Below, piece after piece: positions 1 through 7,321 of a stretch of DNA of 64,000 bases. The notes under the pieces were generated by a model. That model worked only from the letters and a program-made list of their open reading frames with translations, made no database searches and was not told the origin of the DNA. This DNA comes from Methylobacteriaceae bacterium. Lineage in GTDB: Bacteria; Pseudomonadota; Alphaproteobacteria; Rhizobiales; Beijerinckiaceae. Within the stretch, counting starts at the first letter, position 1. Every line of letters begins with the position of its first letter. The stretch covers positions 36,262 to 100,261 of the forward strand of contig CANEZL010000015.1 in the NCBI GenBank assembly GCA_947444195.1, written 5' to 3'. The position numbers were made by a program, and so were the translations under genes.

Positions 1-2
1 GG

Positions 3-1175
3 ATCCTGATCGTGCCCCTGGAGCGGGAATTCGGCTGGTCCACGGCCACGATCAGCGCGGCGGTCGCCGTCAACATCTTCCTCTACGGGATGATCGGCCC
101 CTTCGCGGTGGCGATCATCGAGCGCTTCGGCCTGCGCCGCTCGGTCGCTTGCGCGCTCCTCGTGCTGGCGGCGGGCACCGCGGCCACGATCTTCATGCGG
201 GCCTCCTGGCAGATGGTGGCCCTCTGGGGCATCCTCGTCGGGTCGGGCACCGGCATGGTGGCCAACGTGCTCGGCGCCACGGTGGCCGGCCGCTGGTTCG
301 CCCGGCATCGCGGCCTCGTGGTCGGCCTGCTCACCGCGAGCAGCGCCACGGGGCAGCTCGTCTTCCTGCCGCTCCTCGCCCGCATCGTGGTGGATCACGG
401 CTGGCGGGCGGTGGCGCTGACGGTGGCGGCCACCGCGCTGGGCCTCGTGCCGCTCGTCGTCCTGCTGATGCGCGACCGCCCGGCCGATCTCGGCCTGCCC
501 CGCTACGGCGAGCGCACCCTGCAGCCCGCCCCGAAGAGCACCGTGAACCCGGCCCGGCGCGCCCTCCAGGGGCTCGCCACCGGCGTGGGCCACCGCGACT
601 TCTGGCTGCTCGCCGGCACCTTCTTCATCTGCGGCGCCTCCACCAACGGGCTGATCGGCACGCACCTGATCCCGGCCTGCCTCGACCGCGGCATCCCGGA
701 GGTGACGGCGGCGGGCATGCTGGCGCTCATGGGGATCTGCGACCTCCTCGGCACCACCGCCTCCGGCTGGCTCACCGACCGGATCGACCCGCGCAAGCTG
801 CTCGCCTGGTATTACGGCCTGCGCGGGCTCTCGCTGATCTTCCTGCCGAACGCCTTCGACGGCAGCCTCTACGGCCTGTCGCTGTTCGCCGTATTCTACG
901 GCCTCGACTGGATCGCCACGGTGCCGCCGACGGTCGCGCTCGCCGGAAAGGCCTTCGGTGAGGAGAACGCCGCGCTGATGTTCGGCTGGATCGCCGCCGC
1001 CCACCAGATCGGCGCGGCCAGCGCCGCCTGGGGCGCGGGCCTCGTGCGCACGGGGACCGGCGACTACGCCTCGGCCTTCGTCTCGGCGGGCTTCCTCTGC
1101 CTCGTGGCCACCGCGATGGCGCTGATGATCGGCCGCGGATCGGAGACCGGGCGGAGCGAGCCGGTCCCGGCCTGA
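3..1175 (+). CDS. MFS transporter, 5' end outside window
   Basis: A major facilitator superfamily carrier of the inner membrane; the substrate cannot be read from sequence. The frame is open to the left edge (Ile-Leu-Ile before the GTG at 12), so the first helix and true start lie outside; about 391 residues are visible. Long hydrophobic stretches alternate with short charged loops, and the ERFGLRR loop after the first visible helix fits the MFS loop 2-3 signature. The opening FGWSTATISAA resembles the monocarboxylate/oxalate-formate (OFA/MCT-like) branch, which is a weak hint only. It converges on the second MFS gene, with a four-hairpin repeat between them that probably ends both transcripts. 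Confidence 0.85.
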   Translation: MLIVPLEREFGWSTATISAAVAVNIFLYGMIGPFAVAIIERFGLRRSVACALLVLAAGTAATIFMRASWQMVALWGILVGSGTGMVANVLGATVAGRWFARHRGLVVGLLTASSATGQLVFLPLLARIVVDHGWRAVALTVAATALGLVPLVVLLMRDRPADLGLPRYGERTLQPAPKSTVNPARRALQGLATGVGHRDFWLLAGTFFICGASTNGLIGTHLIPACLDRGIPEVTAAGMLALMGICDLLGTTASGWLTDRIDPRKLLAWYYGLRGLSLIFLPNAFDGSLYGLSLFAVFYGLDWIATVPPTVALAGKAFGEENAALMFGWIAAAHQIGAASAAWGAGLVRTGTGDYASAFVSAGFLCLVATAMALMIGRGSETGRSEPVPA

Positions 1176-1180
1176 TCCGG

Positions 1181-1284
1181 GATCCCGAAGGGATCATCCC
1201 TTCGGCGGGGTGCCGGGGCAGCGCCCCGGCCGCCTCCAGGGCTCCGCCCCGGACCCGCGAGAGGGCTCGCCCTCTCGACACCCG
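1181..1284. repeat. Four-hairpin intergenic repeat, copy 1
   Basis: About 104 nt between convergent genes, made of four successive short hairpins: CCGAAGGGA/TCCCTTCGG, GCCGGGGC/GCCCCGGC, an imperfect CCAGGGC/GCCCCGG, and CGAGAGGGC/GCCCTCTCG. A second copy at 6795-6898 also lies between convergent genes. Several stem differences between copies keep pairing. Probable bidirectional terminator or REP-type element. Confidence 0.8.
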
Positions 1285-1288
1285 GGAC

Positions 1289-2449
1289 TCAGGTCCGGGC
1301 CGGCATCAGCGCCCGATTCCGCAGGGCGGTGGCGGCGAGCGCGAGGCCCGCGCAGGACACCGCTGCGGCCAGCAGCGGGAGTTCGCGGTAGCTGGCACCC
1401 AGCGTCAGCGCCGTGCCGCCGAGCCAGGCGCCCACCGCGTTGCCGAGGTTGAACGCACCCTGGTTCAGGGTCGAGGCGAGGTTCGGCGCGTCGCGGGCCG
1501 CCTCCACCACCCAGATCTGCAGGGGCGAGACCAGGGCGAAGGCGAGCCCGCTCCAGAGCACGAGCGCCGCGACGCTGGGGCCCGCGAAGGGCGCGATCCC
1601 GGCGAGCAGCGCCAGCACCGCGACGATGCCGAGGAAGCCGCCGGCCACGGTGGCGAGCAGGTTGCGGTCGGCGAGCCGCCCGCCGACGAGGTTGCCCACC
1701 GTCAGCCCGATCCCGGCCGCGAACAGCACCCCCGTGACGCCCCGCGCGCTGAAGCCGGACACCTCCGTCAGGAAGGGGGCGATGTAGGTGAAGACGGTGA
1801 AGAAGCTCACCGAGGAGAGCGTCGAGATCAGCATCGGCTTCAGCACCGGCCAGCGCGCGAGCGCCCGGAACTCGCGCACGAGCCCGCCCCGCGTGCCGGG
1901 CAGGCCCGCGGGCACCCAGAGCGCGATCGCCGCGAGCGCGGCCACGCCGATGCCGACCACGGCCCAGAAGGTGGCGCGCCAGCCGAGCGCCTGGCCGAGC
2001 GCGGTGCCGAGCGGCACGCCGAGCACGTTGGCGAGCGTCAGCCCGGTAAACATCAGCGCCACGGCCTGGGTGCGGCGCTCAGGGACCACGAGATCGCGCG
2101 CCACGATGGCGCCGATGCCGAAGAAGGCCCCGTGCGCGAAGGCGGTGGCGATGCGCGCGAGCATCAGCAGGCCGTAGCTCGGCGCCAGCGCGCAGCCGAG
2201 ATTGCCCAGGAGGAAGGTCGCCATCAGGGCGATGAGCGCGGTCTTGCGCGGCAGGCCCGCCGTGGCGATGGCCACCAGGGGCGCGCCGACCACGACGCCC
2301 AGCGCGTAGCCCGAGACGAGATGGCCTGCCTGCGGGATGCTGACCCCGAAGCTCGCCGCCACCTCGGGCAGGAGCCCCATGATGACGAACTCGGTGGTGC
2401 CGATGCCGAAGGAGGCGACGGCGAGCGCGAGGATGGGGGCTGAGAGCAT
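1289..2449 (-). CDS. MFS transporter, DHA1 (AraJ/YdhP-like) family
   Basis: A 386-residue twelve-helix inner-membrane carrier. The N-terminus (GTTEFVIMGLLPEVA, residues 17-31) is typical of the AraJ/PbuE/YdhP group of proton-driven DHA1 exporters, which move drugs, sugars or purines; the substrate here is unknown. The motif A region is GLPRKTALIA (about residues 65-74). Length is normal for the family. The ATG at 2449 opens directly into the first helix; no strong Shine-Dalgarno is visible. It lies downstream of the mucR-like gene on the same strand, but a 15-bp-stem hairpin separates the two, so independent transcription is likely. Confidence 0.85.
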   Translation of the reverse strand: MLSAPILALAVASFGIGTTEFVIMGLLPEVAASFGVSIPQAGHLVSGYALGVVVGAPLVAIATAGLPRKTALIALMATFLLGNLGCALAPSYGLLMLARIATAFAHGAFFGIGAIVARDLVVPERRTQAVALMFTGLTLANVLGVPLGTALGQALGWRATFWAVVGIGVAALAAIALWVPAGLPGTRGGLVREFRALARWPVLKPMLISTLSSVSFFTVFTYIAPFLTEVSGFSARGVTGVLFAAGIGLTVGNLVGGRLADRNLLATVAGGFLGIVAVLALLAGIAPFAGPSVAALVLWSGLAFALVSPLQIWVVEAARDAPNLASTLNQGAFNLGNAVGAWLGGTALTLGASYRELPLLAAAVSCAGLALAATALRNRALMPART

Positions 2450-2520
2450 GCCGGCATCTTGCGGAAGGCACGGCCGCGGGGGCGGCTTGTGCGGTGCGGG
2501 ATGGACCAGACATGGCGAAG

Positions 2521-2565
2521 CGCGCGGCCCTGCCTACCGCCGCCAGCGGGAGGCAGGGCCGCGCG
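2521..2565 (-). terminator. 15-bp perfect hairpin between mucR-like and MFS genes
   Basis: Arms at 2521-2535 and 2551-2565 (CGCGCGGCCCTGCCT and its complement) are perfectly paired around a 15-nt loop. It lies 50-95 nt beyond the stop codon of the mucR-like gene. There is no U tract, so it may act as a Rho-independent-like stop, an RNA stabiliser or an attenuator. Confidence 0.6.
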
Positions 2566-2616
2566 TCGGGCAGGGCTCGCCGGCCCGGGCGACCGCCGGG
2601 CCGGCCGGGCGGGACG

Positions 2617-3162
2617 TTACTCGGCCGCCTGGGCGCCCTGGGCCTTGCGGCCGCGGCGGGGCTTGGCGGCGGCCTCCGGGGCGGATTCCGAGGTAGCCTC
2701 GGCGGCCGTCTCCTGCGCCTCTTCGGACGCGGCCTCGGAGGTCCGGGACTTGCGGCGCTGCTGGCCGAGGCCGAGCGCGCGGGCGAGCTGCGAGCGCTGC
2801 TCGGAATAGCTCGGCGCGGTCATCGGGTAGTCGCGCGGCAGGCCCCACTTCTCCCGGTAGGATTCGGGGGTGAGGCCGCGCAGGGTGAGGTGCCGGCGCA
2901 GGGTCTTGTAGGGCTTGCCGTCCTCGAAGCTGATCAGGTTGTCCTGGGTGATCGACTTGCGGATCTGGGCCGGGGTGAGCTTCTCGACCGCAGGCGCCGC
3001 CTCCGCGGAGGGCCGGGAGATCCCGACCAGCGCGGCGTATATGCCGGCGATCAGGGCCGGCAATTCGCCGGAGGGCAGCGAGTTGTTCGAGACGTAGGCG
3101 GCGACGATCTCGACCGTCAGGCCGATATGATCGGCGGTCTGCTCTTCCATGACCTCATCCAT
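2617..3162 (-). CDS. MucR/Ros-family transcriptional regulator
   Basis: A DNA-binding regulator of the Ros/MucR family, which in alphaproteobacteria controls surface polysaccharide, motility and symbiosis or virulence genes. The core is at about residues 65-130: SITQDNLISFEDGKPYKTLRR is followed by HLTLRGLTPESYREKWGLP and a YP-x2-AP segment, all family hallmarks. The Cys pair that normally holds the zinc (LxCLxCG) is absent, as in the subset of MucR paralogues thought to fold without zinc. The C-terminal 45 residues are low-complexity, Ala/Glu/Lys-rich. The start is uncertain: GTG 3165, ATG 3162 and ATG 3150 are all possible; 3162 is given. It precedes a plasmid-type replication locus on the same strand. 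Confidence 0.85.
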   Translation of the reverse strand: MDEVMEEQTADHIGLTVEIVAAYVSNNSLPSGELPALIAGIYAALVGISRPSAEAAPAVEKLTPAQIRKSITQDNLISFEDGKPYKTLRRHLTLRGLTPESYREKWGLPRDYPMTAPSYSEQRSQLARALGLGQQRRKSRTSEAASEEAQETAAEATSESAPEAAAKPRRGRKAQGAQAAE

Positions 3163-3580
3163 CACGACGGGAAATTCCGGTGCGGCGGAACATCGATCCG
3201 AGTTCGCGCATGGTCAAGGATACATTGCTGAATTCCTGCAACTGTAGACCGTTTTTCTCACAGCAGCGCCGGAACGCCACCGGAACAGGGCTCGAGAATT
3301 GCTTTGGTCTGTCCGTGCCCGCCGCCCCGGAGACCCGCGCGGGCGCGTCCGGATCCCGCCGCGCCGGGGGGCCGTCCGGCGCAACACCTTCCGCGCACGC
3401 GCGAAATCACGACCTTCAGCGCACGCGCGAAACGGGGCCGGCTCCGCATTCCCGACCCGTCCCGGCCCGCGGACCGGCAGGGCGGGCGGCAGCACTCGTG
3501 CAATCGGGAATTGTATTCCGGCACGATCCGCACGGCCGGTCCGGCCGTCGCGCGGGATGACGGGCGGGATGCCGGGCGGC
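3163..3580. promoter_or_regulatory. Intergenic region upstream of the mucR-like gene
   Basis: About 418 nt without a gene. It holds a locally AT-richer stretch at 3205-3260 that could carry the mucR promoter, a 14-nt direct repeat GCGCACGCGCGAAA at 3393-3406 and 3419-3432 (26-nt period), and an inverted repeat GGAAT-TGT-ATTCC at 3507-3519. The same GGAAT/ATTCC words recur around the neighbouring replication genes. No ribosomal or known RNA signature was seen. Confidence 0.4.
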
Positions 3581-4111
3581 TCAGGCCTCCTCCGTCCCCG
3601 GGATCCCGGCGCAGGCATAGACCGCCTCGCCCAGCCGGCGCAGGGGCCCGCCGGATCCGGCGCGCTTCCAGAGGCGGGTGTTGAGGGCGGCGACCGGGTC
3701 CTGGCCCGGCACGGTGAAGCCCTGGGCCACGAGGCGTTCGAGGATCTCGCCCGCGTGCATCGGCCGCCCGGCGCCCGCGAGCACCGCCTGCGCCGCCTCG
3801 ACGAGGGCGCGGCCGTAGCGGCGGGCGGCGGCGGGGTCCTGCGCGAAGGGCACCGGGGGCGGCGGCCCCGCGGGCGGGCCTGGCGCCGGGGCCGGAGGCC
3901 GGGGCCCGGGAGCGGGCTCGGTTCCGGGGCGGGCCTGCCCGCGCGGTTCGGGCTCCGGCTCCGGCTCGCCGCCCTCCGGCGCCGGGCCGGCGCGCAGGCG
4001 CCGGCCGAGTTCGAGATAGAGCAGGTGGTCGGCGATCTCCCGGTCCAGGGCCTCGCGGCGGCGGCGCAGGGCGGCGAGACGCGCCTCGATCTCGGCTTCG
4101 GAAAGGACCAT
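3581..4111 (-). CDS. HARE-HTH domain protein with coiled-coil N-terminus
   Basis: A 176-residue protein not recognised as a named family member. Residues 1-40 are a charged helix (EAEIEARLAALRRRREALDR) suited to coiled-coil pairing. Residues 42-95 are a Pro/Glu/Gly-rich linker. Residues 98-168 resemble the HARE-HTH winged-helix fold found in RNA polymerase delta, ASXL proteins and restriction enzymes: AAQAVLAGAGRPMHAGEILE, then NTRLWKR and a closing GEAVYACAG. These domains are believed to bind or sense DNA. It lies 111 nt downstream of the plasmid-type rep gene on the same strand, so a role in copy control or origin recognition is a reasonable guess. No clear Shine-Dalgarno precedes the ATG. 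Confidence 0.6.
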   Translation of the reverse strand: MVLSEAEIEARLAALRRRREALDREIADHLLYLELGRRLRAGPAPEGGEPEPEPEPRGQARPGTEPAPGPRPPAPAPGPPAGPPPPVPFAQDPAAARRYGRALVEAAQAVLAGAGRPMHAGEILERLVAQGFTVPGQDPVAALNTRLWKRAGSGGPLRRLGEAVYACAGIPGTEEA

Positions 4112-4222
4112 GCACGGCGTCCGGAATATTCCTCGTGCCCGGAGTCTATTCTATTCCCTACATGGATGAAATGATGACTAGGCAGCATTCCGTCAAATTC
4201 CCTGAGGCTTATGGAATGCGCC
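4112..4222 (-). promoter_or_regulatory. AT-richer spacer with GGAAT/ATTCC palindromes between rep and HARE-HTH genes
   Basis: A short, unusually AT-rich spacer holding the perfect palindrome GGAATATTCC (4123-4132) just upstream of the HARE-HTH start codon, then ATTCC at 4187-4191 and 4197-4201 and GGAAT at 4213-4217. These suit a promoter with operator sites for a gene of the locus. Regulator identity is unknown. Confidence 0.45.
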
Positions 4223-5320
4223 TCAGGCCCGGACGTCCGTTCCCTGCCGGGCGCTCTTCGTTCCCTGGCGCGGCGGCACCAGGAGGGCGCCGGGATCGGC
4301 CGGCTGCAGGGTGAGGCCCCCCTCGTCGAGGCTGAGGGGCAGCTTCGGGAAGACCTCGCAGAGATGGGCGAGGTCGGCCTTGAAGGCCTGGCGGAAGCTG
4401 CGCAGGCTCGCGTTCTCGGCGCCGAACTGCCCGTGCAGGTTCTCCCAGGTCAGCCGCAGGGGCCGGTGGAGCGCCCGCAGGCGGTAGCCGACCCAGAACA
4501 GGAGATCGAGCTTGCGGGCCGAGCCCGAGAAGGCCCGGGCCGCCCGCACGTCGACGGGGAGCGCGTGCCGGATCAGGTTGTCGTAGAAATCCTGGTGGAA
4601 CTGCACGCTGCGCGACCAGGTCTCCTCGCCCGCGCGGGCACGCCAGAGATCGAGGCTGCGGAAGGGGGGCACGTTGAGGGTGCTGGCCTCCCCCCGCCCG
4701 TCCCAGAGGCCGATCTGCATGCCGCAGGCGGCGAGCCGGTGCACCTGCTCCTTGAACTGGCGGATGGTGCCGCGCTCGCCGCCGGTGACCGCGAAGCCCA
4801 TCTCGCGCATGAAGCCGGACAGGGTGTCGGCCACCGCCACGGTGGGGCTGCGCTGGCGCACGGCCTCCGTGCAGAGGTGGAGCAGCACGAGGCGGGCCTT
4901 GGGCCCGTAGGGCAGCCCCTGCGGCTCCCAGGCCCCGGTGGCGGGGTTCTTGAGGCGCCCGGCCACGAGGCTCAGGGAGTTGCGCCCGTAGGTGCGGCTG
5001 AACTCGCGCACCGGCCCGGGATCCCGGTAGGGCAGGCCGCACAAAGCCAGCACCGAGTGGATGTGCTGGAGGTTCTCCGGGCCCGCGGGCTGGGTCTCGA
5101 TGACGAGGCGCACGGCGTCGCGCCGGCGCTGGTCGCGGCCGAGCCCGGCCCGGCGGGCGGTCTCCGCGTCCGCCGCCGCCGCCGCCGCGTCCCGCTCGCG
5201 CTGGCGGTGCAGGATGTGCTCGACGATCTGGGCGAACAGGAAGCCGCCGCGGGCCGCCTCGACCTCCGCCAGGAGGTCGGCGTCGCGGATGCCGGCCAGT
5301 TTCTGCTCGATGCCCGTCAC
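4223..5320 (-). CDS. repA: Plasmid-type replication initiator, RepA_C family
   Basis: A replication initiator of the plasmid-encoded RepA (RepA_C) type common on Methylobacterium and other alphaproteobacterial plasmids. It should bind the iterons upstream and open the adjacent AT-rich DNA. Family signals in the 365-residue product are GPKARLVLLHLCTEAVRQRS, then FMREMGFAVTGGERGTIRQF with KEQVHRLAAC (a helix-turn-helix-like central region), and VQFHQDFYDNLIRHALPVD with KLDLLFWVGYRL towards the C-terminus. GTG 5320 (VTGIEQKLAG) is chosen because the in-frame upstream extension to GTG 5374 is Pro/Arg-rich and unlike coding sequence; neither start has a good Shine-Dalgarno. The frame is intact, so the protein may still be made. 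No parA, parB or other plasmid maintenance gene lies nearby. Confidence 0.8.
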   Translation of the reverse strand: MTGIEQKLAGIRDADLLAEVEAARGGFLFAQIVEHILHRQRERDAAAAAADAETARRAGLGRDQRRRDAVRLVIETQPAGPENLQHIHSVLALCGLPYRDPGPVREFSRTYGRNSLSLVAGRLKNPATGAWEPQGLPYGPKARLVLLHLCTEAVRQRSPTVAVADTLSGFMREMGFAVTGGERGTIRQFKEQVHRLAACGMQIGLWDGRGEASTLNVPPFRSLDLWRARAGEETWSRSVQFHQDFYDNLIRHALPVDVRAARAFSGSARKLDLLFWVGYRLRALHRPLRLTWENLHGQFGAENASLRSFRQAFKADLAHLCEVFPKLPLSLDEGGLTLQPADPGALLVPPRQGTKSARQGTDVRA

Positions 5321-5520
5321 GGGGGGTCCAGGAGGTCTCGCGGGGCGGAAGCGCCCATCGAACAGCCATGGCACGATTCGGCCCCCGCGAGTCTCGGGCC
5401 CCGGCGGGGCAGGGCGGCCTTATCCCGGCAATCCACGCTTCCCCGCGCCGCTTGCCCGCGCCGCTTCTCCGCGCGTGCCGGGCCCGCCGTGCCGGTGCCG
5501 AACCGTGCCGGACGCCACCG

Positions 5521-5745
5521 CGCAGAGTTCGATACGGGGGGTCCGCGGCCGGCCGGGCCCGCGCAGAGTCCGATACGCCCCCCTGCCGCCGGACTTGTCC
5601 CCGTTCCGCACCGCCGACGGGGCCGATCCACGCCGAATCGGATGCGCGGGCGCGCAGAGTCCGATACGCGAGGGCCCGGATCCCGCGCAGAATCCGATGC
5701 GCGGACACGCAGAGTCCGATGCGCGACCGCGCAGAGTTCGATGCG
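5521..5745. repeat. Seven iterons upstream of repA (putative replication origin)
   Basis: Seven 16-nt repeats with consensus CGCAGAGTCCGATRCG lie in the same orientation at 5521-5536, 5562-5577, 5631-5646, 5653-5668, 5686-5701, 5708-5723 and 5730-5745. Each differs from consensus at few positions; the copy at 5631 (CGCCGAATCGGATGCG) is the most divergent. Start-to-start spacing is exactly 22 nt for 5631-5653 and for 5686-5708-5730, two helical turns, as in iteron origins where Rep monomers line up on one DNA face. They lie immediately 5' of repA, the usual position. Confidence 0.8.
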
Positions 5746-5920
5746 CGAACACCCTTCAAGTCACGGGTCGCATTGAGGAATTTCGCCCCCCATATAACTT
5801 GCTGAACTGACTCTCTAGAGAATCTTACCAGATAGTTATCCTAAGGCGCCGGAGCCGCGTTCGGTCTGGCGAACACACCCTGATCCCGTCTTCTTCCCAA
5901 TGGAATTCAGGGAATATGCC
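5746..5920. other. AT-rich tract beside the iterons (candidate DNA unwinding element)
   Basis: Between the last iteron and mazG the composition falls sharply. The stretch 5766-5850 contains CATATAACTT, the perfect palindrome TCTCTAGAGA (5812-5821) and GTTATCCTAA (5836-5845), which matches 7 of 9 positions of a DnaA box. Near 5902-5917 are GGAATTC and GGAATAT, words shared with other operators in the locus. This arrangement of iterons next to an AT-rich region and a DnaA-box-like site fits an origin; melting has not been shown. Confidence 0.5.
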
Positions 5921-5949
5921 CGTCCTGTCCCCAGCCGGAGCCCGATCCG

Positions 5950-6792
5950 ATGCCCGAATCCGAGACCGACCGCCTGCTCCGGCTGATGGCGACCCTGCGC
6001 GATCCCGCGCGCGGCTGCGCCTGGGACGTGGCGCAGAGCTTCGCCAGCATCGCGCCCTACACCCTGGAGGAGGCCTACGAGGTGGCCGACGCGATCGCGC
6101 GGGGGGACATGGAGGACCTGCGCGAGGAACTCGGCGACCTGCTCCTGCAGGTGGTGTTCCACGCCCGGATGGCCGAGGAGGCCGGCGCCTTCACCTTCAC
6201 CGACGTGGCGGCCGGGCTCTGCGCCAAGCTGATCCGGCGCCACCCCCACGTCTTCGACGGAGAGGGCAACCTGCGAGCGGCCGACGCGCCTGAGCGGGAC
6301 CCGGAGGCGGTGGCGCGGCTCTGGGAGGCGATCAAGGCCGAGGAACGCGCGGCCAAGGCGAAGGCGAGGGCGGGCCTGGACGCGTCGACACCGGGGCCCC
6401 TCGCCGGGATCGCCCAGGCCCTGCCCGCCCTCACCCGCGCGGAGAAGATCTCGCGCAAGGCCGCCGCCTACGGCTTCGACTGGCCGAACGCGGTCGAGGT
6501 GGTGGCCAAGGTCCGCGAGGAGACGGACGAGGTCGAGGCGGCCCTCGCGGCGGGGGATCCCGCGCACCTCGCCGAGGAGATCGGCGACCTGCTCTTCTCC
6601 GTGGCCAACCTCGCCCGCCATGCGGGCGTCGATCCCGAGGCGGCCTTGCGCGCGGGCAACGCCAAGTTCGAGCGCCGCTTCACGGCGATGGCGGACCGGC
6701 TCGCGGCGGCGGGCGCCACGCTCACCGACAGCGACCTCGACGCCATGGAAGCCGCCTGGACCGCCGTGAAGCGGGCCGAGCGCGCGGATTGA
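5950..6792 (+). CDS. mazG: Nucleoside triphosphate pyrophosphohydrolase MazG
   Basis: MazG hydrolyses NTPs and dNTPs to monophosphate and pyrophosphate, cleaning damaged nucleotides and moderating ppGpp-linked stress. The 280-residue product has two tandem MazG domains, each with the metal-binding EExxE...ExxD pattern: TLEEAYEVADAIARGD with LREELGDLLLQ (about residues 37-63), and KVREETDEVEAALAAGD with LAEEIGDLLFS (about 187-217). Length is standard for the E. coli-like two-domain form. ATG 5950 has a GGAG about 12 nt upstream. The iteron tract ends some 200 nt before it. It converges on the DoxX-like gene across the second four-hairpin repeat. Confidence 0.93.
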   Translation: MPESETDRLLRLMATLRDPARGCAWDVAQSFASIAPYTLEEAYEVADAIARGDMEDLREELGDLLLQVVFHARMAEEAGAFTFTDVAAGLCAKLIRRHPHVFDGEGNLRAADAPERDPEAVARLWEAIKAEERAAKAKARAGLDASTPGPLAGIAQALPALTRAEKISRKAAAYGFDWPNAVEVVAKVREETDEVEAALAAGDPAHLAEEIGDLLFSVANLARHAGVDPEAALRAGNAKFERRFTAMADRLAAAGATLTDSDLDAMEAAWTAVKRAERAD

Positions 6793-6794
6793 CG

Positions 6795-6898
6795 GGATCC
6801 CGAAGGGACGGGTCCCTTCGGTGGGGTGCCGGGGCAGGGCCCCGGCCTTCCAGGGCTCCGCCCTGGACCTGCGAAAGGGCTCGCCCTTTCGAAACCCG
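6795..6898. repeat. Four-hairpin intergenic repeat, copy 2
   Basis: Same architecture as 1181-1284, between convergent mazG and the DoxX-like gene. Stems here: CCGAAGGGA/TCCCTTCGG, GCCGGGGC/GGCCCCGGC, TCCAGGGC/GCCCTGGA (now perfect) and CGAAAGGGC/GCCCTTTCG. The last stem differs from copy 1 at both partner positions (G-C in copy 1, A-T here), so pairing is kept. Confidence 0.8.
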
Positions 6899-6901
6899 AA
6901 T

Positions 6902-7321
6902 CTACCGCGCCCGGCGGAAGGGCCAGTCCGTGAGGCCGCCGGCGTAGAGGGCCGCCCAGATCAGGACCGGCTGAAAGGCGAGGCGCGGCCCGTGGTACCA
7001 CCACGTATCTGGGATACCCGGCACGGGGACGTGCTCCAGGGCGTGCTTGAGATTCGCCGGGTAGACGCAGGCCGCGTAGAGGGCGAGGCCGAGGGCGGCG
7101 GCGGGCCGCGGGCGCGGATGCATGAGGCCGAGGGCGCCCGCGATCTCGCACAGGCCCGTGGCCAGGATCACGCGGCGGGGCGCGGGCACCCAGTCCGGCA
7201 TGATCGGCATCAAGAGGTCGGGCCGCGCGAGGTGGACGAGGCCGATGCCGGCATAGAGCAGGGCGAGGGCGTAGCGCAGAAAGATCCGCGCCCGGTCGTC
7301 CCGGTCCCCTGCCCCGCTCAT
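6902..7321 (-). CDS. DoxX-like four-helix membrane protein
   Basis: A 139-residue inner-membrane protein with four predicted helices: FLRYALALLYAGIGLVHL (about 14-31), VILATGLCEIAGALGLM (50-66), AAALGLALYAACVYPANL (74-91) and LAFQPVLIWAALYAGGL (113-129). The pattern and length fit the DoxX/DoxX-like superfamily, whose members have varied and mostly poorly defined redox or thiosulfate-related roles. Its ATG overlaps the pabC stop codon by four bases, so it is the last gene of the pabB-pabA-pabC transcript. A link to folate synthesis is not implied by the fold. Confidence 0.75.
   Translation of the reverse strand: MSGAGDRDDRARIFLRYALALLYAGIGLVHLARPDLLMPIMPDWVPAPRRVILATGLCEIAGALGLMHPRPRPAAALGLALYAACVYPANLKHALEHVPVPGIPDTWWYHGPRLAFQPVLIWAALYAGGLTDWPFRRAR

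Noticed and set aside
3581..5374. HARE-HTH and repA genes as a toxin-antitoxin pair
   Set aside because: There is no overlap, sizes are wrong, and RepA_C motifs explain the larger gene.
5521..5745. Iterons considered as a CRISPR-like array
   Set aside because: Units are 16 nt with spacers as short as 6 nt and no cas genes; the fixed 22-nt phasing and the adjacent repA fit an origin.
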